A stretch of DNA of 64,000 nucleotides from JACQGZ01 sp050695215 (GCA_050695215.1 JBOGSD010000004.1:1-64000); one strand, 5' to 3'; counted from the first letter of the stretch, positions 48,802 to 58,896 are shown. The notes: generated from the letters alone by a model not told the origin. Numbers and translations are program-made.

Positions 48802-50946
48802 CTACGCCGAGATCTGCCGCACCGGCAGGGTGATGACCTGATCGGCGGGCAGCTCGTCGTGCCGCCAGGCCGTAAAGAGGAAGACCTGCCGGGCTCGGGC
48901 GGCGGCGGTGAGAAGATCCAGCACGCCGCTCATGCGCTCCGGGTCGACGTTGACGAAGGGCTCATCCAGAAAGAGGGGCGGCGTTCGGCCCTGGCAGATC
49001 ACGTCCAGCAGCGCCAGGCGCAGCGAGAGATAGAGCTGGTCAACCGTGCCCTGGCTGAGGCCGGCGGGGCCTTTCCAGCCGCGCACCGCGTCGACCCAGA
49101 GCCGGGGGGTCAGCGTGCGCTCATCCAGCGAGATCTTGGCATAGGCGCCGCGCGTGGCCACGCGGAGATAGTCGCCCGCGCCCCGCTCCAAGAGTTCGCG
49201 CGCCGGGAAGAAGGACTGCCGCCGGGCTTCCTCGAGCATCCGGCGGGTGAAGGCGAGCACCTCCAGGAATTCCGCCGTGCGCGTCTGCTGGCGCTGCAGC
49301 GCGGCGATCTGTTCCTCAATCACCTCGCGCTGCTCGGGGCGGTCGCGCTGTCCTTCCAGCATGGCGGAGAGCCGCCCCTTGCGCTCGCGCAGGGCCTCCG
49401 CCTCTTTCTGCAGCGTCGCCGTCTCGCGCGCCAGCCGCTCCCGCGACGCCGCGACGGCCTTCGCCGCGTCGGGCGCCTCGGCCAGCCCCGCGCGCGCCTC
49501 GGCGAGCTCGGCCTCCAGGCCGCTCACCCGCTCGGCCACGCGGTCGCGCGTCCGACCGGCCAGCAGTTGCTGCATCGCCATCCGCGTTTCCTCTTGCTGG
49601 CGCACGACCTCCATGTAGGTGGAGAAGCGGCGTTCGACCGCCTCGAGGGAGTCGGCGCCCAGGGAGGAGAGCTGGCCTTGCAGTTCTCGATCCGCGTCGC
49701 GGAGCTGGGCCTGCGCCCCTTCGACGCGCCGCCGCAGCTCCAAGACGCGCTGCTCCTGACGGCGGTACTGCACGCCGGTCGTCCCGACCCGGCCGCGCTG
49801 GTTGATCGCCAGCAGCACGAGCACGATGGCGGCGGCCACGACACCCCACCCCAAGAAGAGCCCGCGCACTTGAAGGAGGAAGACGCCGCTGATCGCCGCC
49901 GCGCCTCCGGCGGCCCCCAGGACCAGTCCGATCCCCGCGCGGCGACGGCTGCGCTGGTGGCGGCTGCCCAGTTGCTCGAGCGCGCCCTCCTCCCGCTCCA
50001 GCTGCTGACGTCCGGTGGCGAGAGCCTGCTGCAACCCCTGCGCCGTGCGCCGCGCCTGAATGAAGGCCCCCAGGGCGGCCTGACTCTGATCGGTGAAGGT
50101 CCGCAGCCGTGCGTCGAGATCGACCTGCGTCGCCGCCAGTTTTTCGTAGCGGGTGAGCTGATCCCACGTCTCTCGCAGTTCCCGGTCGGCCGCCTCCACG
50201 CGCCGCTGCAGCTGGCCGTGCGCGTCCGCAGCGGTGAGCTGTTCGGTCTTGGCAGCCATCTGTCGTTCCAGATCGTCGAGCTGCCGCGTCACCCCCCGCA
50301 GCTCCCCCCAGACTCCCTGCGTGCGGTCTCCCCTCCGGTCGACGTCGGCCAGACGGGCGGTGAGGGCGGCGATCCCTTCGCGTTCGCCCGACTTGGCCGC
50401 CGCGCCCTCCAGCGCGCGCCGGCGGTCGTCCAGCCAGCGCAGCGCCCCGTCGACGTCCTCGGTCCCGCCCCCGCTGAGCACCCGCGCCAGCCGCGCCCCG
50501 ATCAGCCGGCGCTCGTCGGTGACCCGGGCGAGTTCGCCCTGTCCCACGAAAGCGGTGGAGCGGAAAGCGCTCTCGCCGGGGAGCCCCAGCCAGTCCAGGA
50601 TCCGCTGCTGGATCTCCCGGGCGCCGTCGACCGATCCCGAGCGGTCCTGGCGCTGCAGCAGCGCGGTGCCCGCTTCAAGATCTTTCCGCAGCAGATAGGT
50701 GGCGCCGTTGGCCTCGAACTCGAGGATCAGTTCACCCAGCCGCTGCTCTCCCCACGGCCGCGCCAGCTCCGCGAAGTCGGCGGGTGGCTGCGCGGGGTTC
50801 ATCAGCAGCCCTGTGAAGAGCGCTTCCATCAGCGTGGTCTTGCCGGACTCGTTGGGACCGTAGACGACGTTCAGCCCCGGTGTGAAAGTGAAAGTCTGGT
50901 TGTCCAGGCCCTTGAAGCGCCGGACGCGCAGCCGCCGCAGGATCAC
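48802..50946 (-). CDS. SbcC/Rad50-like ATPase with a membrane hairpin in its coiled coil
   Basis: 714 residues. Walker A GPNESGKTT (30-38), then FVGQGELARVTDER, two long coiled-coil parts (about 170-330 and 390-600), ABC-like signature in GLSQGTVDQLYLSLRLALLD and Walker B LFLDEPFVNVD (E662). Instead of a hinge, residues of about 338-382 form two hydrophobic helices (RAGIGLVLGAAGGAAAISGV and GWGVVAAAIVLVLLAI). That is the plan of YhaN-type proteins rather than SbcC. Overlaps the phosphoesterase gene by 4 bases, as yhaO/yhaN and sbcD/sbcC pairs do. It probably acts at the membrane. Confidence 0.85.
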   Translation of the reverse strand: MILRRLRVRRFKGLDNQTFTFTPGLNVVYGPNESGKTTLMEALFTGLLMNPAQPPADFAELARPWGEQRLGELILEFEANGATYLLRKDLEAGTALLQRQDRSGSVDGAREIQQRILDWLGLPGESAFRSTAFVGQGELARVTDERRLIGARLARVLSGGGTEDVDGALRWLDDRRRALEGAAAKSGEREGIAALTARLADVDRRGDRTQGVWGELRGVTRQLDDLERQMAAKTEQLTAADAHGQLQRRVEAADRELRETWDQLTRYEKLAATQVDLDARLRTFTDQSQAALGAFIQARRTAQGLQQALATGRQQLEREEGALEQLGSRHQRSRRRAGIGLVLGAAGGAAAISGVFLLQVRGLFLGWGVVAAAIVLVLLAINQRGRVGTTGVQYRRQEQRVLELRRRVEGAQAQLRDADRELQGQLSSLGADSLEAVERRFSTYMEVVRQQEETRMAMQQLLAGRTRDRVAERVSGLEAELAEARAGLAEAPDAAKAVAASRERLARETATLQKEAEALRERKGRLSAMLEGQRDRPEQREVIEEQIAALQRQQTRTAEFLEVLAFTRRMLEEARRQSFFPARELLERGAGDYLRVATRGAYAKISLDERTLTPRLWVDAVRGWKGPAGLSQGTVDQLYLSLRLALLDVICQGRTPPLFLDEPFVNVDPERMSGVLDLLTAAARARQVFLFTAWRHDELPADQVITLPVRQISA

Positions 50947-52064
50947 GGCCGCCCTCCGCGTCCCGCCAGCAGCCAGAGACCCAGCCGGTGCGCCGCGCCG
51001 ATGCGCCGCCGTTCGGGCTCAGAACCGGCCTGCTGCAACTGCGCCGCCATCAGCTCACCGTACTTGCCTGGCACCGTGATGGTCCTGCCCGGCCCCCCCA
51101 GCGCGGCCCCCGGGTCGGGCATCGCCTCGTCGACGATCTCCACGCCAAAGAAGCGCGGAGCCAGAGCCTGTTCGAGGGCGAGGGCGTCGATGAACTGCGC
51201 GGGGAGCGCCCGCCCGCTCAGGCGCACCTCCAGCAGCAGGTCGGGATCGGCCAGGGCTTCGATCTGCGCGGTCAGCGCCTCGAGCGTCGGATAGGCCGCC
51301 GGCTCGAGGGCCAGCCGCTCGACACGGCCGCGCGCCACCGCCAGCGGCCGCACCCGCGCGCCCTCCCGTTCCAGCTCGACCAGCAGCGCCGCCCCCGGCG
51401 GCTCGGTGCGGACCTGGAGGTCCAGCGACCCCGGATACCAGGCCACCACTCCCTCCGCGCCCAGGTCGAGGGTGCGGTGGGTGCCTCCGAGAGCGAGATA
51501 GGCGAAACCCGGCGCCGCCGCCGCTTTCGCCAGCGCTTCCCGGCCGCCGCTCCGCCGGGGATCGGCGGCCACCAGGCCCACCGTACGGCCCTTTCCGGCC
51601 GTGAGGCCCTTGAAAGGATCGGTGACCTCCTTGCCTTTGGTCGCCGACCGCCCGCTCACCGCAAGATCGAGGCCCGGGTATTCGATGACCTTCGGCGCCG
51701 CGGGAAGGACCGTCACGCCGCTCAGCCCGTCAAGCGCGCCACCGGCATAGGCGCCCTGAGCGTCCAGCCCATCGGCCTCTCCGGCGGCGATGACCGTTTC
51801 GATGCCGTCCGCCGCCATTCGTGAGAGCTGGGCGCGGACGAAGTCGGTCAGTTCCGGATGGGGGCGGCTGCTGCCAAACAGCGCACCGGCGACGAGGACG
51901 AGATCGACGCCCTCAGCGGCGCCCTTGGCCAGTGCGTCGGCGAAGGTCTGGCGGATCCTCCGCCGGTGCGCCGGACCCCGCTCCCCCAGCCAGGGGAACC
52001 CGGCGCCCAGATGGACGTCGGCCAGATGGAGGAGACGCGGGGCGTCGCGTTTGGTCCTACTCAT
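50943..52064 (-). CDS. SbcD/YhaO-like metallophosphoesterase with altered active site
   Basis: About 373 residues. The calcineurin-like fold begins LLHLADVHLGAGFPWLG, keeping the DxH motif (D16, H18). The next motifs are broken: GDxxD reads GALFG (60-64), and GNHD reads GEAD (95-98); the last His region reads LGGTHRT. Loss of the metal-bridging Asp and the Asn/His should abolish or strongly change nuclease activity. The C-terminal half (about 260-373) resembles the capping part of SbcD/Mre11 relatives. The ATG (52062-52064) has AGGAG 4 bases upstream. Its partner ATPase overlaps by 4 bases. Confidence 0.82.
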   Translation of the reverse strand: MSRTKRDAPRLLHLADVHLGAGFPWLGERGPAHRRRIRQTFADALAKGAAEGVDLVLVAGALFGSSRPHPELTDFVRAQLSRMAADGIETVIAAGEADGLDAQGAYAGGALDGLSGVTVLPAAPKVIEYPGLDLAVSGRSATKGKEVTDPFKGLTAGKGRTVGLVAADPRRSGGREALAKAAAAPGFAYLALGGTHRTLDLGAEGVVAWYPGSLDLQVRTEPPGAALLVELEREGARVRPLAVARGRVERLALEPAAYPTLEALTAQIEALADPDLLLEVRLSGRALPAQFIDALALEQALAPRFFGVEIVDEAMPDPGAALGGPGRTITVPGKYGELMAAQLQQAGSEPERRRIGAAHRLGLWLLAGRGGRP

Positions 52065-52077
52065 CGGCTCCTGTTCT

Positions 52078-52464
52078 TCAGCGTGAAGGTCTCCAGCTCC
52101 CCCAGATCCCTTGTAGCGAGAGGCGGCCGGGGCCCAGCAGCACCAGGGCAACGCAGGTGAGCATGATCACCAGTTCGTACTCGGTCGCGCCGACGAACCC
52201 CTGGGGCAGGCGCACCGTGTAGATCGCCACGGCCATCTCGATAGCCAGGAGGGCGGCGGCGGGACGGGCCAGCAACCCCACCAGCAGCGCGGCGCCGCCG
52301 GCCAGTTCCAGGGCGCCGACAAACCAGGCGGTCGCCTCGGCCAGCGGAATGCCCACGGTGAGGAAGAGCGCCACCGTCAGGTCGTGCTGTCCCCCCAGCA
52401 GTTTGAGGTAGCCGTGGACCAGAAACACCACCGCCGGGCCCAGCCGCAGGAGCAGGAGCCCCAC
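52078..52464 (-). CDS. DoxX-family membrane protein
   Basis: About 128 residues with four hydrophobic helices; GPAVVFLVHGYLKLLGGQHD, then FVGALELAGGAALLVGLLA and YTVRLPQGFVGATEYELVIM are DoxX motifs. Members act with oxidases or in thiol and redox stress, but no function is certain here. GTG 52464 is chosen because GGGGGAGG stands near and the first helix opens there; a GTG at 52536 in the same frame would extend it into the upstream TPR gene. Follows the TPR gene on the same strand. Confidence 0.75.
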   Translation of the reverse strand: MGLLLLRLGPAVVFLVHGYLKLLGGQHDLTVALFLTVGIPLAEATAWFVGALELAGGAALLVGLLARPAAALLAIEMAVAIYTVRLPQGFVGATEYELVIMLTCVALVLLGPGRLSLQGIWGSWRPSR

Positions 52465-52490
52465 GGCCTCCCCCGGGCGTGGACCGGCCG

Positions 52491-53000
52491 CTATCCGGCC
52501 GGCGGCAAGGAAAGGATGAGGGCGCCGCTCCCCCACGGCATGTCGTTGTAGTCGGGATCATTGCGCTGGATGGCGGCCCAGAGACAGGCGGCCAGCTTGG
52601 CGTCCAGCCGCCGCACGATCTCGTACTCGCGCAGCGCCGCCTTCCGGTCTCCCTTGGCCAGATACGCCCGGGCCAGGTAGTCGTGCGCCTGGGGGAAGGT
52701 CGGCCGCAGCGCGATGGCCACCTTGTAGAGTTCGATGGATTTGTCGATCATGCCGATCTTGCGGTAGCTGTAAGCCAGGTTGTTGAAGGCTTCGGGGAAG
52801 CGCCCGCCCAGGGCGACCGCCCGCTCGTACTCCTGAATCGCCGCGGTCCACTTCTTCGCCCTGTGCAACTCCAGGCCACGTTTGAAGGCTTTCACCGCTT
52901 CTGTGCTGACGCCCTGGGGGACCTCGGTGATGTCCGCGGCGCGCAGAGGCCCCGTCGCCACCAGCACCAGCAGCGCGGTCAGGATTCCCAGCGAGCGCAT
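52491..53000 (-). CDS. Secreted or periplasmic TPR protein
   Basis: 169 residues with a signal peptide (about 1-21, SLGILTALLVLVATG, cut near RAA). Three TPR units follow: AVKAFKRGLELHRAKKWTAA, AFNNLAYSYRKIGMIDKSIE and AHDYLARAYLAKGDRKAALR. Such proteins act as protein-binding scaffolds in the periplasm. The last 25 residues, with DPDYNDMPWGSGALIL, are outside the repeats. Partner unknown. Confidence 0.8.
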   Translation of the reverse strand: MRSLGILTALLVLVATGPLRAADITEVPQGVSTEAVKAFKRGLELHRAKKWTAAIQEYERAVALGGRFPEAFNNLAYSYRKIGMIDKSIELYKVAIALRPTFPQAHDYLARAYLAKGDRKAALREYEIVRRLDAKLAACLWAAIQRNDPDYNDMPWGSGALILSLPPAG

Positions 53001-53051
53001 GAGACAGAGATCCCTCCTGTCTTCTCAGAGCGCCGGGGGGCTCGGTGAGGT

Positions 53052-54008
53052 TTACCCCGCAGGGTCGCCGGCCCGTTCAGATGCTTGCCCCACATCCAGC
53101 CGGTATACTCGTGCGGCGTTCCCGCCGAGGATAGCCGCCCGGTCTTCGGGGGACAGCTCCAGCCGGTCGAGCACCTCCACCTGCTCCTTCAGGATGTGGT
53201 GCCGGTAGCCATCGAACGCCGTGGAATCGGTCCCGAAGAGGATCCGACTCGGTCCGAAGGTGCGCAGGGCGTCGCGGAAGACCGCCTCCAGGGAGGGTTC
53301 CCCCGGGTGGTAGAGGCGCCAGTTGTTCGTCCCGGAGGTGTCGACGCAGACGTTGTCGGTATGGTAGGCGAGGAAGAGCGTCTCCCGCAGGAACCCCGCG
53401 CCGAAGTGGGCGATGGTGAACGTGACCTCGGGGAACTCCTTGATCACCGCGGACAGCGGCAGCGGGCTGGCGTACGCCAGATCGTAGAACGCCCCGATCG
53501 TGATGCCGAAGTGGAAGAGGATGGGGATCCCTTCCTCGGCGCAGGCTTCATAGATGGGATAGAGCGCCCGGTCGTTCGGCAGGAAGCGCTGCGTCGGGGG
53601 ATACAGCTTCAGGCCGGAGAGGCCGCGGGTCCGGAAGGAGCGGATCGTCCGCGCCGCGTCGGGGTGGCGCGGGTCGGACAGGGAACCGATGCCGTGCAGC
53701 CGCTCGGGGTTGATCGCGACGAAAGAGGCCAGTTCGTCGTTGCCCTCTCCCACGGCGATGAAACACCCGCCGGCCACCCCGGCCTGATCGAAAGAGGCCA
53801 GCCAGGCGGCGGCGTGCTGCTCCAGCGTGATCCCTTCCAGCGCCATCCGCCGCTCCTCGAAGGTCTTGCCGCGGACGCGCGCCCGCGCCACCGCCTCGGC
53901 GCGCAGCGTGCCGGGCCGCTCGCGCATGCGGCGAAACATCTCGGCCGTAACCAGGTGCAGGTGCGCGTCGATCGGCGGCGGGACGCCGGGACCAGGGGTC
54001 GCCGTCAT
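53052..54008 (-). CDS. Amidohydrolase 2-type TIM-barrel protein
   Basis: 318 residues of PF04909 type. IDAHLHLVTAEMF has the first metal motif, GLSGLKLYPPTQRFLPND and ILFHFGITIGAF follow, then TFTIAHFGAGFLRETLFLAY and ILFGTDSTAFDG with the metal Asp, and GGNAARVYRL near the end. These enzymes are hydrolases or decarboxylases of aromatic or amide compounds; no substrate can be read. It lies downstream of the amino-acid importer ATPase with opposite context on no other enzyme. Confidence 0.85.
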   Translation of the reverse strand: MTATPGPGVPPPIDAHLHLVTAEMFRRMRERPGTLRAEAVARARVRGKTFEERRMALEGITLEQHAAAWLASFDQAGVAGGCFIAVGEGNDELASFVAINPERLHGIGSLSDPRHPDAARTIRSFRTRGLSGLKLYPPTQRFLPNDRALYPIYEACAEEGIPILFHFGITIGAFYDLAYASPLPLSAVIKEFPEVTFTIAHFGAGFLRETLFLAYHTDNVCVDTSGTNNWRLYHPGEPSLEAVFRDALRTFGPSRILFGTDSTAFDGYRHHILKEQVEVLDRLELSPEDRAAILGGNAARVYRLDVGQASERAGDPAG

Positions 54009-54034
54009 CTCCTGCCCACAGCGGTCATCGCCAG

Positions 54035-54838
<804 letters not shown>

Positions 54839-54894
54839 AGGTTGCGTCCTCATTCTATGGCCGCCGGGTGAATTCATCCAGGCGATGACGCCCG

Positions 54895-55293
54895 TTACCC
54901 GCCTAAGCTGTCTCTTTCCATCACCGCGATAATGCGGCTGTCGAAGGTCACCAGCGGAGCGCCGAGCGATCTGGCCACATGCAGGTAGGTCGCGTCATAG
55001 GTCGTCAGCCCCGTTTGCAGCGCAAGGCGCAGGATTTCCGCATGGTCGACCTCGGTCCACTCGATGTCAAGCGCCAGGCCTCGCTCCAAGGCCGCGGAGA
55101 GGATGTCAGCACGATCCGGGCGGCGCAGCGACTTCTTTCGCGCCACGCTGGCAAGTTCATAGCCCAACAGCGCCGGCTCGTGAAGGAGAGCGCCTCCGAG
55201 CAGAGAGGCCGCCTCCTCCCTTCGCTCCTCTCCGAAGATCAAGGCAGCTATGACAGAGGCGTCAGCTACCTTAGCGGGCGTCGCGGTCTTCAC
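54895..55293 (-). CDS. PIN-domain toxin (VapC-like)
   Basis: 132 residues. PIN fold with the four acidic metal ligands: D11 (KVADASVIAAL), E46 (GYELASVARKK), D100 (LTTYDATYLHVA) and D118 (LVTFDSRI). VapC-type toxins cut tRNA or rRNA. The start overlaps the antitoxin end by 23 bases. The gene pair interrupts the amino-acid importer operon. Confidence 0.88.
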   Translation of the reverse strand: MKTATPAKVADASVIAALIFGEERREEAASLLGGALLHEPALLGYELASVARKKSLRRPDRADILSAALERGLALDIEWTEVDHAEILRLALQTGLTTYDATYLHVARSLGAPLVTFDSRIIAVMERDSLGG

Positions 55294-55504
55294 GGATCAT
55301 TTCCACCGCTTCCGAATCAGTCCTCAAGCCTGATTCACGCACCCACTCGCTCAACTGGGCCACTGTGAACTTCTCTTGACCAGCGGCCTCCTCCAGAATC
55401 GTCAGTAGTTCCCCCTGAAGAGACCGGTGCCGCCGCCTCGCTCTCGCCCTCAGCCGCTGAACCACGGAGTCAGGAACATTCTTTACCGAAATGTTTACGG
55501 GCAT
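55271..55504 (-). CDS. Ribbon-helix-helix antitoxin (VapB/FitA-like)
   Basis: 77 residues from the ATG at 55502-55504, with GGGGGACGAAG just upstream. The opening NISVKNVPDSVVQRLRARAR, RRHRSLQGELLTILEEAA is the FitA/Arc-type ribbon-helix-helix (the FitA motif with basic RARARRR). The C-terminal part (about 50-77) would inhibit the PIN toxin. The frame is open to 55561 but that region is the promoter. Confidence 0.82.
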   Translation of the reverse strand: MPVNISVKNVPDSVVQRLRARARRRHRSLQGELLTILEEAAGQEKFTVAQLSEWVRESGLRTDSEAVEMIREDRDAR

Positions 55505-55539
55505 CTTCGTCCCCCTGTCGTCCGCAGGGTTTCCGTCGG

Positions 55540-55568
55540 TCCATATCCAATTTGGTACCATTTCTCAA
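55540..55568 (-). promoter_or_regulatory. Promoter/operator of the VapBC-like pair
   Basis: On the minus strand TTGAGA (complement of 55563-55568) and TATGGA (55540-55545) are 17 bases apart, a fair sigma-70 match. TGGTACCA, a perfect palindrome at 55553-55560, lies in the spacer and could be bound by the antitoxin. Confidence 0.5.
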
Positions 55569-55646
55569 CCATTTCGGAACCACTATATAGACATACTCTG
55601 CCGGGAAGGGAAGGTCAAGCGTTTCCTCTGGCCCAAAGGGCCAAGT

Positions 55647-56663
55647 CTATCGCTCCCCCAGCCCCAGGCGCCGTTCCAGCACGCGGCTACCGGACGACAT
55701 CGCGTAGGAGAAGATGAAGTATACGACCAGCAGGAAGACGTAGACTTCACGCTCGTCGTGCAGGTATTGGGTGATGGCCAGCAGCGACCGTCCGGTCCCC
55801 ACCAGTTCGGAGATGCCGATGATTACCGCGAGCGAAGTGTCTTTGAAAAGGCTGATGAACTGGCCCACCAGGGCGGGGGTCATGTTCTTCACCGCCTGGG
55901 GCAGCACGATGTAGCTCATCGTCTGAATGGCGGAGAGGCCCACCGCCCGCGCCGCCTCGCTCTGCCCGCGGGGGACCGATTGGATCCCCGCGCGCACGAT
56001 CTCCCCGATGTAGGCGGAGGTGAAGATGGTCAGGGCGATCATGGCGCGGGCCACGCGTGGCAGCGCGCCTCCTGAGACGAGCGTCACGAAGATAAAGAAC
56101 CACAGGAGCATCGTGATCAAAGGGATGCCACGGATGAACTCAATGTAGAAGGTGGCGAACCCCCTGACCACGGGGAGGCGGCTCACCCGCCCTATGCCGA
56201 CCAGCACCCCGATCGGGAAGGAGGCCGAGATCGCTGCCACCCCAAGCAGCAGGGTGAGGTAGAGGCCACCGACCTGGTCGAGGCGCACCGGCGACATCAC
56301 CCAGAGGACGGCGACGAGGATGCCGCCCCAGAGGCTCACGAGCGTGCCCGGGCGCACACTCGCGCGCACGCCCAGGACGGTCAGGAGCGCGGCCGCCACG
56401 ACCAGCCCTCCCGCCCAATAGGCGCGGCGCGCCAGTTCCACAGGCATCAATCCCACCAGCCAGAAGCGTGGGTTGTCCGTCACAACGTTCCAATGCGCGC
56501 TTGCCGCCCAGCGCACGATCCCCACGATCGCGAAGAGCAGCGCCGCGGCCACCCCGGTCGAGAGGAGCGTATTCCACCACCCGTCGAAGAGGTTGCGGCG
56601 CGCCCACGCCCAGGGGCTCAGCCGTTCGTCCGGGGCCAGTAGGGCTTCCGCGCGGATCGCCAC
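55647..56663 (-). CDS. aapM: Polar amino-acid ABC permease, second (AapM type)
   Basis: 338 residues with about eight hydrophobic segments. GFATFYIEFIRGIPLITML and REVYVFLLVVYFIFSYAMSS, and the EAA loop near AARAVGLSAIQTMSYIVLPQ, are HisM/AapM motifs. It follows its partner permease by 10 bases. The next gene of the importer, the ATPase, is about 800 bases away because of the toxin-antitoxin insertion. Confidence 0.92.
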   Translation of the reverse strand: MAIRAEALLAPDERLSPWAWARRNLFDGWWNTLLSTGVAAALLFAIVGIVRWAASAHWNVVTDNPRFWLVGLMPVELARRAYWAGGLVVAAALLTVLGVRASVRPGTLVSLWGGILVAVLWVMSPVRLDQVGGLYLTLLLGVAAISASFPIGVLVGIGRVSRLPVVRGFATFYIEFIRGIPLITMLLWFFIFVTLVSGGALPRVARAMIALTIFTSAYIGEIVRAGIQSVPRGQSEAARAVGLSAIQTMSYIVLPQAVKNMTPALVGQFISLFKDTSLAVIIGISELVGTGRSLLAITQYLHDEREVYVFLLVVYFIFSYAMSSGSRVLERRLGLGER

Positions 56664-56673
56664 CGACGATCTC

Positions 56674-57690
56674 CTAGCTAGCCGAAAGGCTCATCCGGGA
56701 GCGGATGAGGTTCAGTATGGCGGAGATGGCCAGCGAGATGACGAGGTACCCGAGCGTGACCACCGTGAAGGCCTCTAGGGATCGAAAGGACTGGCTGCTC
56801 ACCGTGTTGGCGGCGGTGAGGAATTCCGCGTACCCGATGCCCAGCGCCAGGCTGCTGTTCTTCGTCAGGTTGAGATACTGGTTCCCCAGGGGCGGGATGA
56901 CGATGCGCAGCGCCTGCGGGAGCACGACCAGCCGCAGCCCCTGACCGTAGGTGAGCCCGAGGCTGCGTGCGGCCTCCATCTGGCCCCGGGAAACCGCCAG
57001 GATGCCCCCGCGGACGATCTCCGCAATGAAAGAAGAAGTGTAGGCGGCGAGGCCGATGACCAGCGCCGCGAACTCGGGGCCCAGCTGCACGCCGCCGTCC
57101 GCGGTTAGTCGGCCAAAGCGCTCGACGACCGTCCCCCCAAAGACGAGACCGGAGTTAGTGAGGACGATGAAATCCTCAAAGAGGCGCAGTGGCGGGCGCT
57201 GCGCCGACCCGTCTGGCAACTGCAAGAAGACCGCGAAGTACCAGAAGAACAGTTGGACCAGCAGCGGCGTGTTCCTGAGGAACTCGACATAAACCAGCGC
57301 CAGCCGGCTGACCAGCCAGTTGCGGGAGAGCCGAGCGATTCCGACCAGCAGCCCCAGGGTCGTGGCCAGCACGATGCCCAGCGCCGCCACCTTCATCGTA
57401 TTGAACAACCCGGCGATCATCGCTTCGGCGTAGGAGTCGGTCGGCTCGTAGTCCTTAACCCGCCAGGTCTCCAGGTCGACGGTCCAGGTCAGCGCAGTCA
57501 GTTCGAAGCCAGCGGGCCGGCGCAAAAAGCCCCAATCCAGACGGATGTTCTGGCGGACGAAACTGCGCTGCAGCGCTTCGCTCAAGCCCCAGATGGCGAA
57601 AGCGAGAAGGACCAGGAAGAGGATCTGCGCGACGACCTCAAGCACGCGGGCATCGCGCCAGAGCGGTGGGCGGGCGGTCGGCAATGTCAC
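56674..57690 (-). CDS. aapQ: Polar amino-acid ABC permease, first (AapQ type)
   Basis: 338 residues with about eight hydrophobic segments. SRLALVYVEFLRNTPLLVQL, then GLAAYTSSFIAEIVRGGILA and the EAA loop AARSLGLTYGQGLRLVVLPQ. The long N-terminal extension before the permease core is usual for AapQ. It is separated from the binding protein gene by 99 bases and from aapM by 10. Confidence 0.92.
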   Translation of the reverse strand: MTLPTARPPLWRDARVLEVVAQILFLVLLAFAIWGLSEALQRSFVRQNIRLDWGFLRRPAGFELTALTWTVDLETWRVKDYEPTDSYAEAMIAGLFNTMKVAALGIVLATTLGLLVGIARLSRNWLVSRLALVYVEFLRNTPLLVQLFFWYFAVFLQLPDGSAQRPPLRLFEDFIVLTNSGLVFGGTVVERFGRLTADGGVQLGPEFAALVIGLAAYTSSFIAEIVRGGILAVSRGQMEAARSLGLTYGQGLRLVVLPQALRIVIPPLGNQYLNLTKNSSLALGIGYAEFLTAANTVSSQSFRSLEAFTVVTLGYLVISLAISAILNLIRSRMSLSAS

Positions 57691-57789
57691 GCGAGGGTTC
57701 GAAAGTGCAGCGAGCGGCGGGCGCGGAAGCCCACGCGCGCTCCACCGCTCGCCTGCAGTTGACCGGCGTTCAACGCGCCAGCAGTCCCC

Positions 57790-58806
57790 CTACGGGCGGA
57801 ACGGCCGGCTGGTGATCGCTCCACCTTCTTTGGCCAGTTCGTTGCGTGAGCCGTTCCGGGTAATGGCCGTTCGCTGGCGGGATCCGAAGTAGCGGTCGTA
57901 GACCTCCCCGTAGTTCCCCACCAGGCTGAGGACCCTCCGCATCGCGCCGCCCTTGACCTCCATGAGGTTCCGGATTACGGGATCGCGCTGCATGAGCTCA
58001 TTAAGACGGCCCGGGTTACGGGCGATGGCCTGGGTGATGCCCAGCTCCTCCGCCAGGACCATCCCATAGACCGTGTAGTCGACCGCGTCGGCCCACTTCG
58101 AGTCGTTTTCCTGGTAGAAAGGCCCCAGCGGTTCGTCGCTGAACTCCCTGCCGACCAGCTTGAAGTCCGCGGGGTTGGTCGCCGTCGCCCGGAACGCCGT
58201 CAGCTGGCTGGCGTCCGTGGTGAAAACGTCGCAGCGGCCAGCGGCTAAGCCGGCGAAGGCCTGTGCGGCCTCAGCGAACGGCAGGATGGTGACGCGGAAG
58301 TTCCTGAGGCGCATCTGGTCGGTGATATTGCGCTCGCTGGTCGTGCCCGCGAACGTACAGATACGCGCCCCGTTCAGATCGTCGAGGCCGCCGATTCGGG
58401 AATCAGCTTTAACCAGTAGCCGCTGTCCGTCGAAGAAAGTTACCGGTCCGAAGTCCACCTGGTCATCGCGCGCGACCGTCACCGTGGTTGTGCGGAAGAC
58501 GACGTCCACTGATCCGGAAAGGACGGCGGGAATGCGGTTGGCTCCGGTCAGGTTCACGAACTCAACCTCCGCCACGTCGATGTAGGCCGCGACCGCGCGG
58601 CAGAACTCCGCGTCAAACCCCACCATCCGCCCAGAGGCCGGATCAGGGAAACTGAACCCTGGCGTGGCCCCTGACACCCCGCAGATCAAGTTCCCCCGGG
58701 CCTTGACCACGTCCAGGCGCGACCGCGGCTGCTGGGCCTGCGTTACGTACGCCGCCAGGCCGACGGCCAGCGCCACCGCCAGCGCCAATCCCACAAACTT
58801 TCGCAT
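57790..58806 (-). CDS. aapJ: Polar amino-acid ABC substrate-binding protein (AapJ/BztA type)
   Basis: About 338 residues with a signal peptide (about 1-24, VGLALAVALAVGLAAYV, cut near TQA). The family 3 binding domain has GVSGATPGFSFPDPASGRMV and FDAEFCRAVAAYIDVAEVEF, then DDLNGARICTFAGTTSERNI. AapJ/BztA proteins bind Glu, Gln, Asp or Asn. ATG 58806 is chosen since GAGGGGGTG stands just upstream and the signal peptide begins there. First gene of the importer operon. Confidence 0.92.
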   Translation of the reverse strand: MRKFVGLALAVALAVGLAAYVTQAQQPRSRLDVVKARGNLICGVSGATPGFSFPDPASGRMVGFDAEFCRAVAAYIDVAEVEFVNLTGANRIPAVLSGSVDVVFRTTTVTVARDDQVDFGPVTFFDGQRLLVKADSRIGGLDDLNGARICTFAGTTSERNITDQMRLRNFRVTILPFAEAAQAFAGLAAGRCDVFTTDASQLTAFRATATNPADFKLVGREFSDEPLGPFYQENDSKWADAVDYTVYGMVLAEELGITQAIARNPGRLNELMQRDPVIRNLMEVKGGAMRRVLSLVGNYGEVYDRYFGSRQRTAITRNGSRNELAKEGGAITSRPFRP

Positions 58807-58896
58807 GCTGCACCCCCTCGGAGTGAATCTCCAGGCTCGGAAATCCGGCCTGATGCCCACCGCAAACCTCAAGAAACACGCGGTCCTAACTAATTT

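Noticed and set aside
48859..51294. Plus-strand open frame of 811 codons
   Set aside because: Antisense to the SbcC-like ATPase and phosphoesterase genes; composition-driven and without domains.
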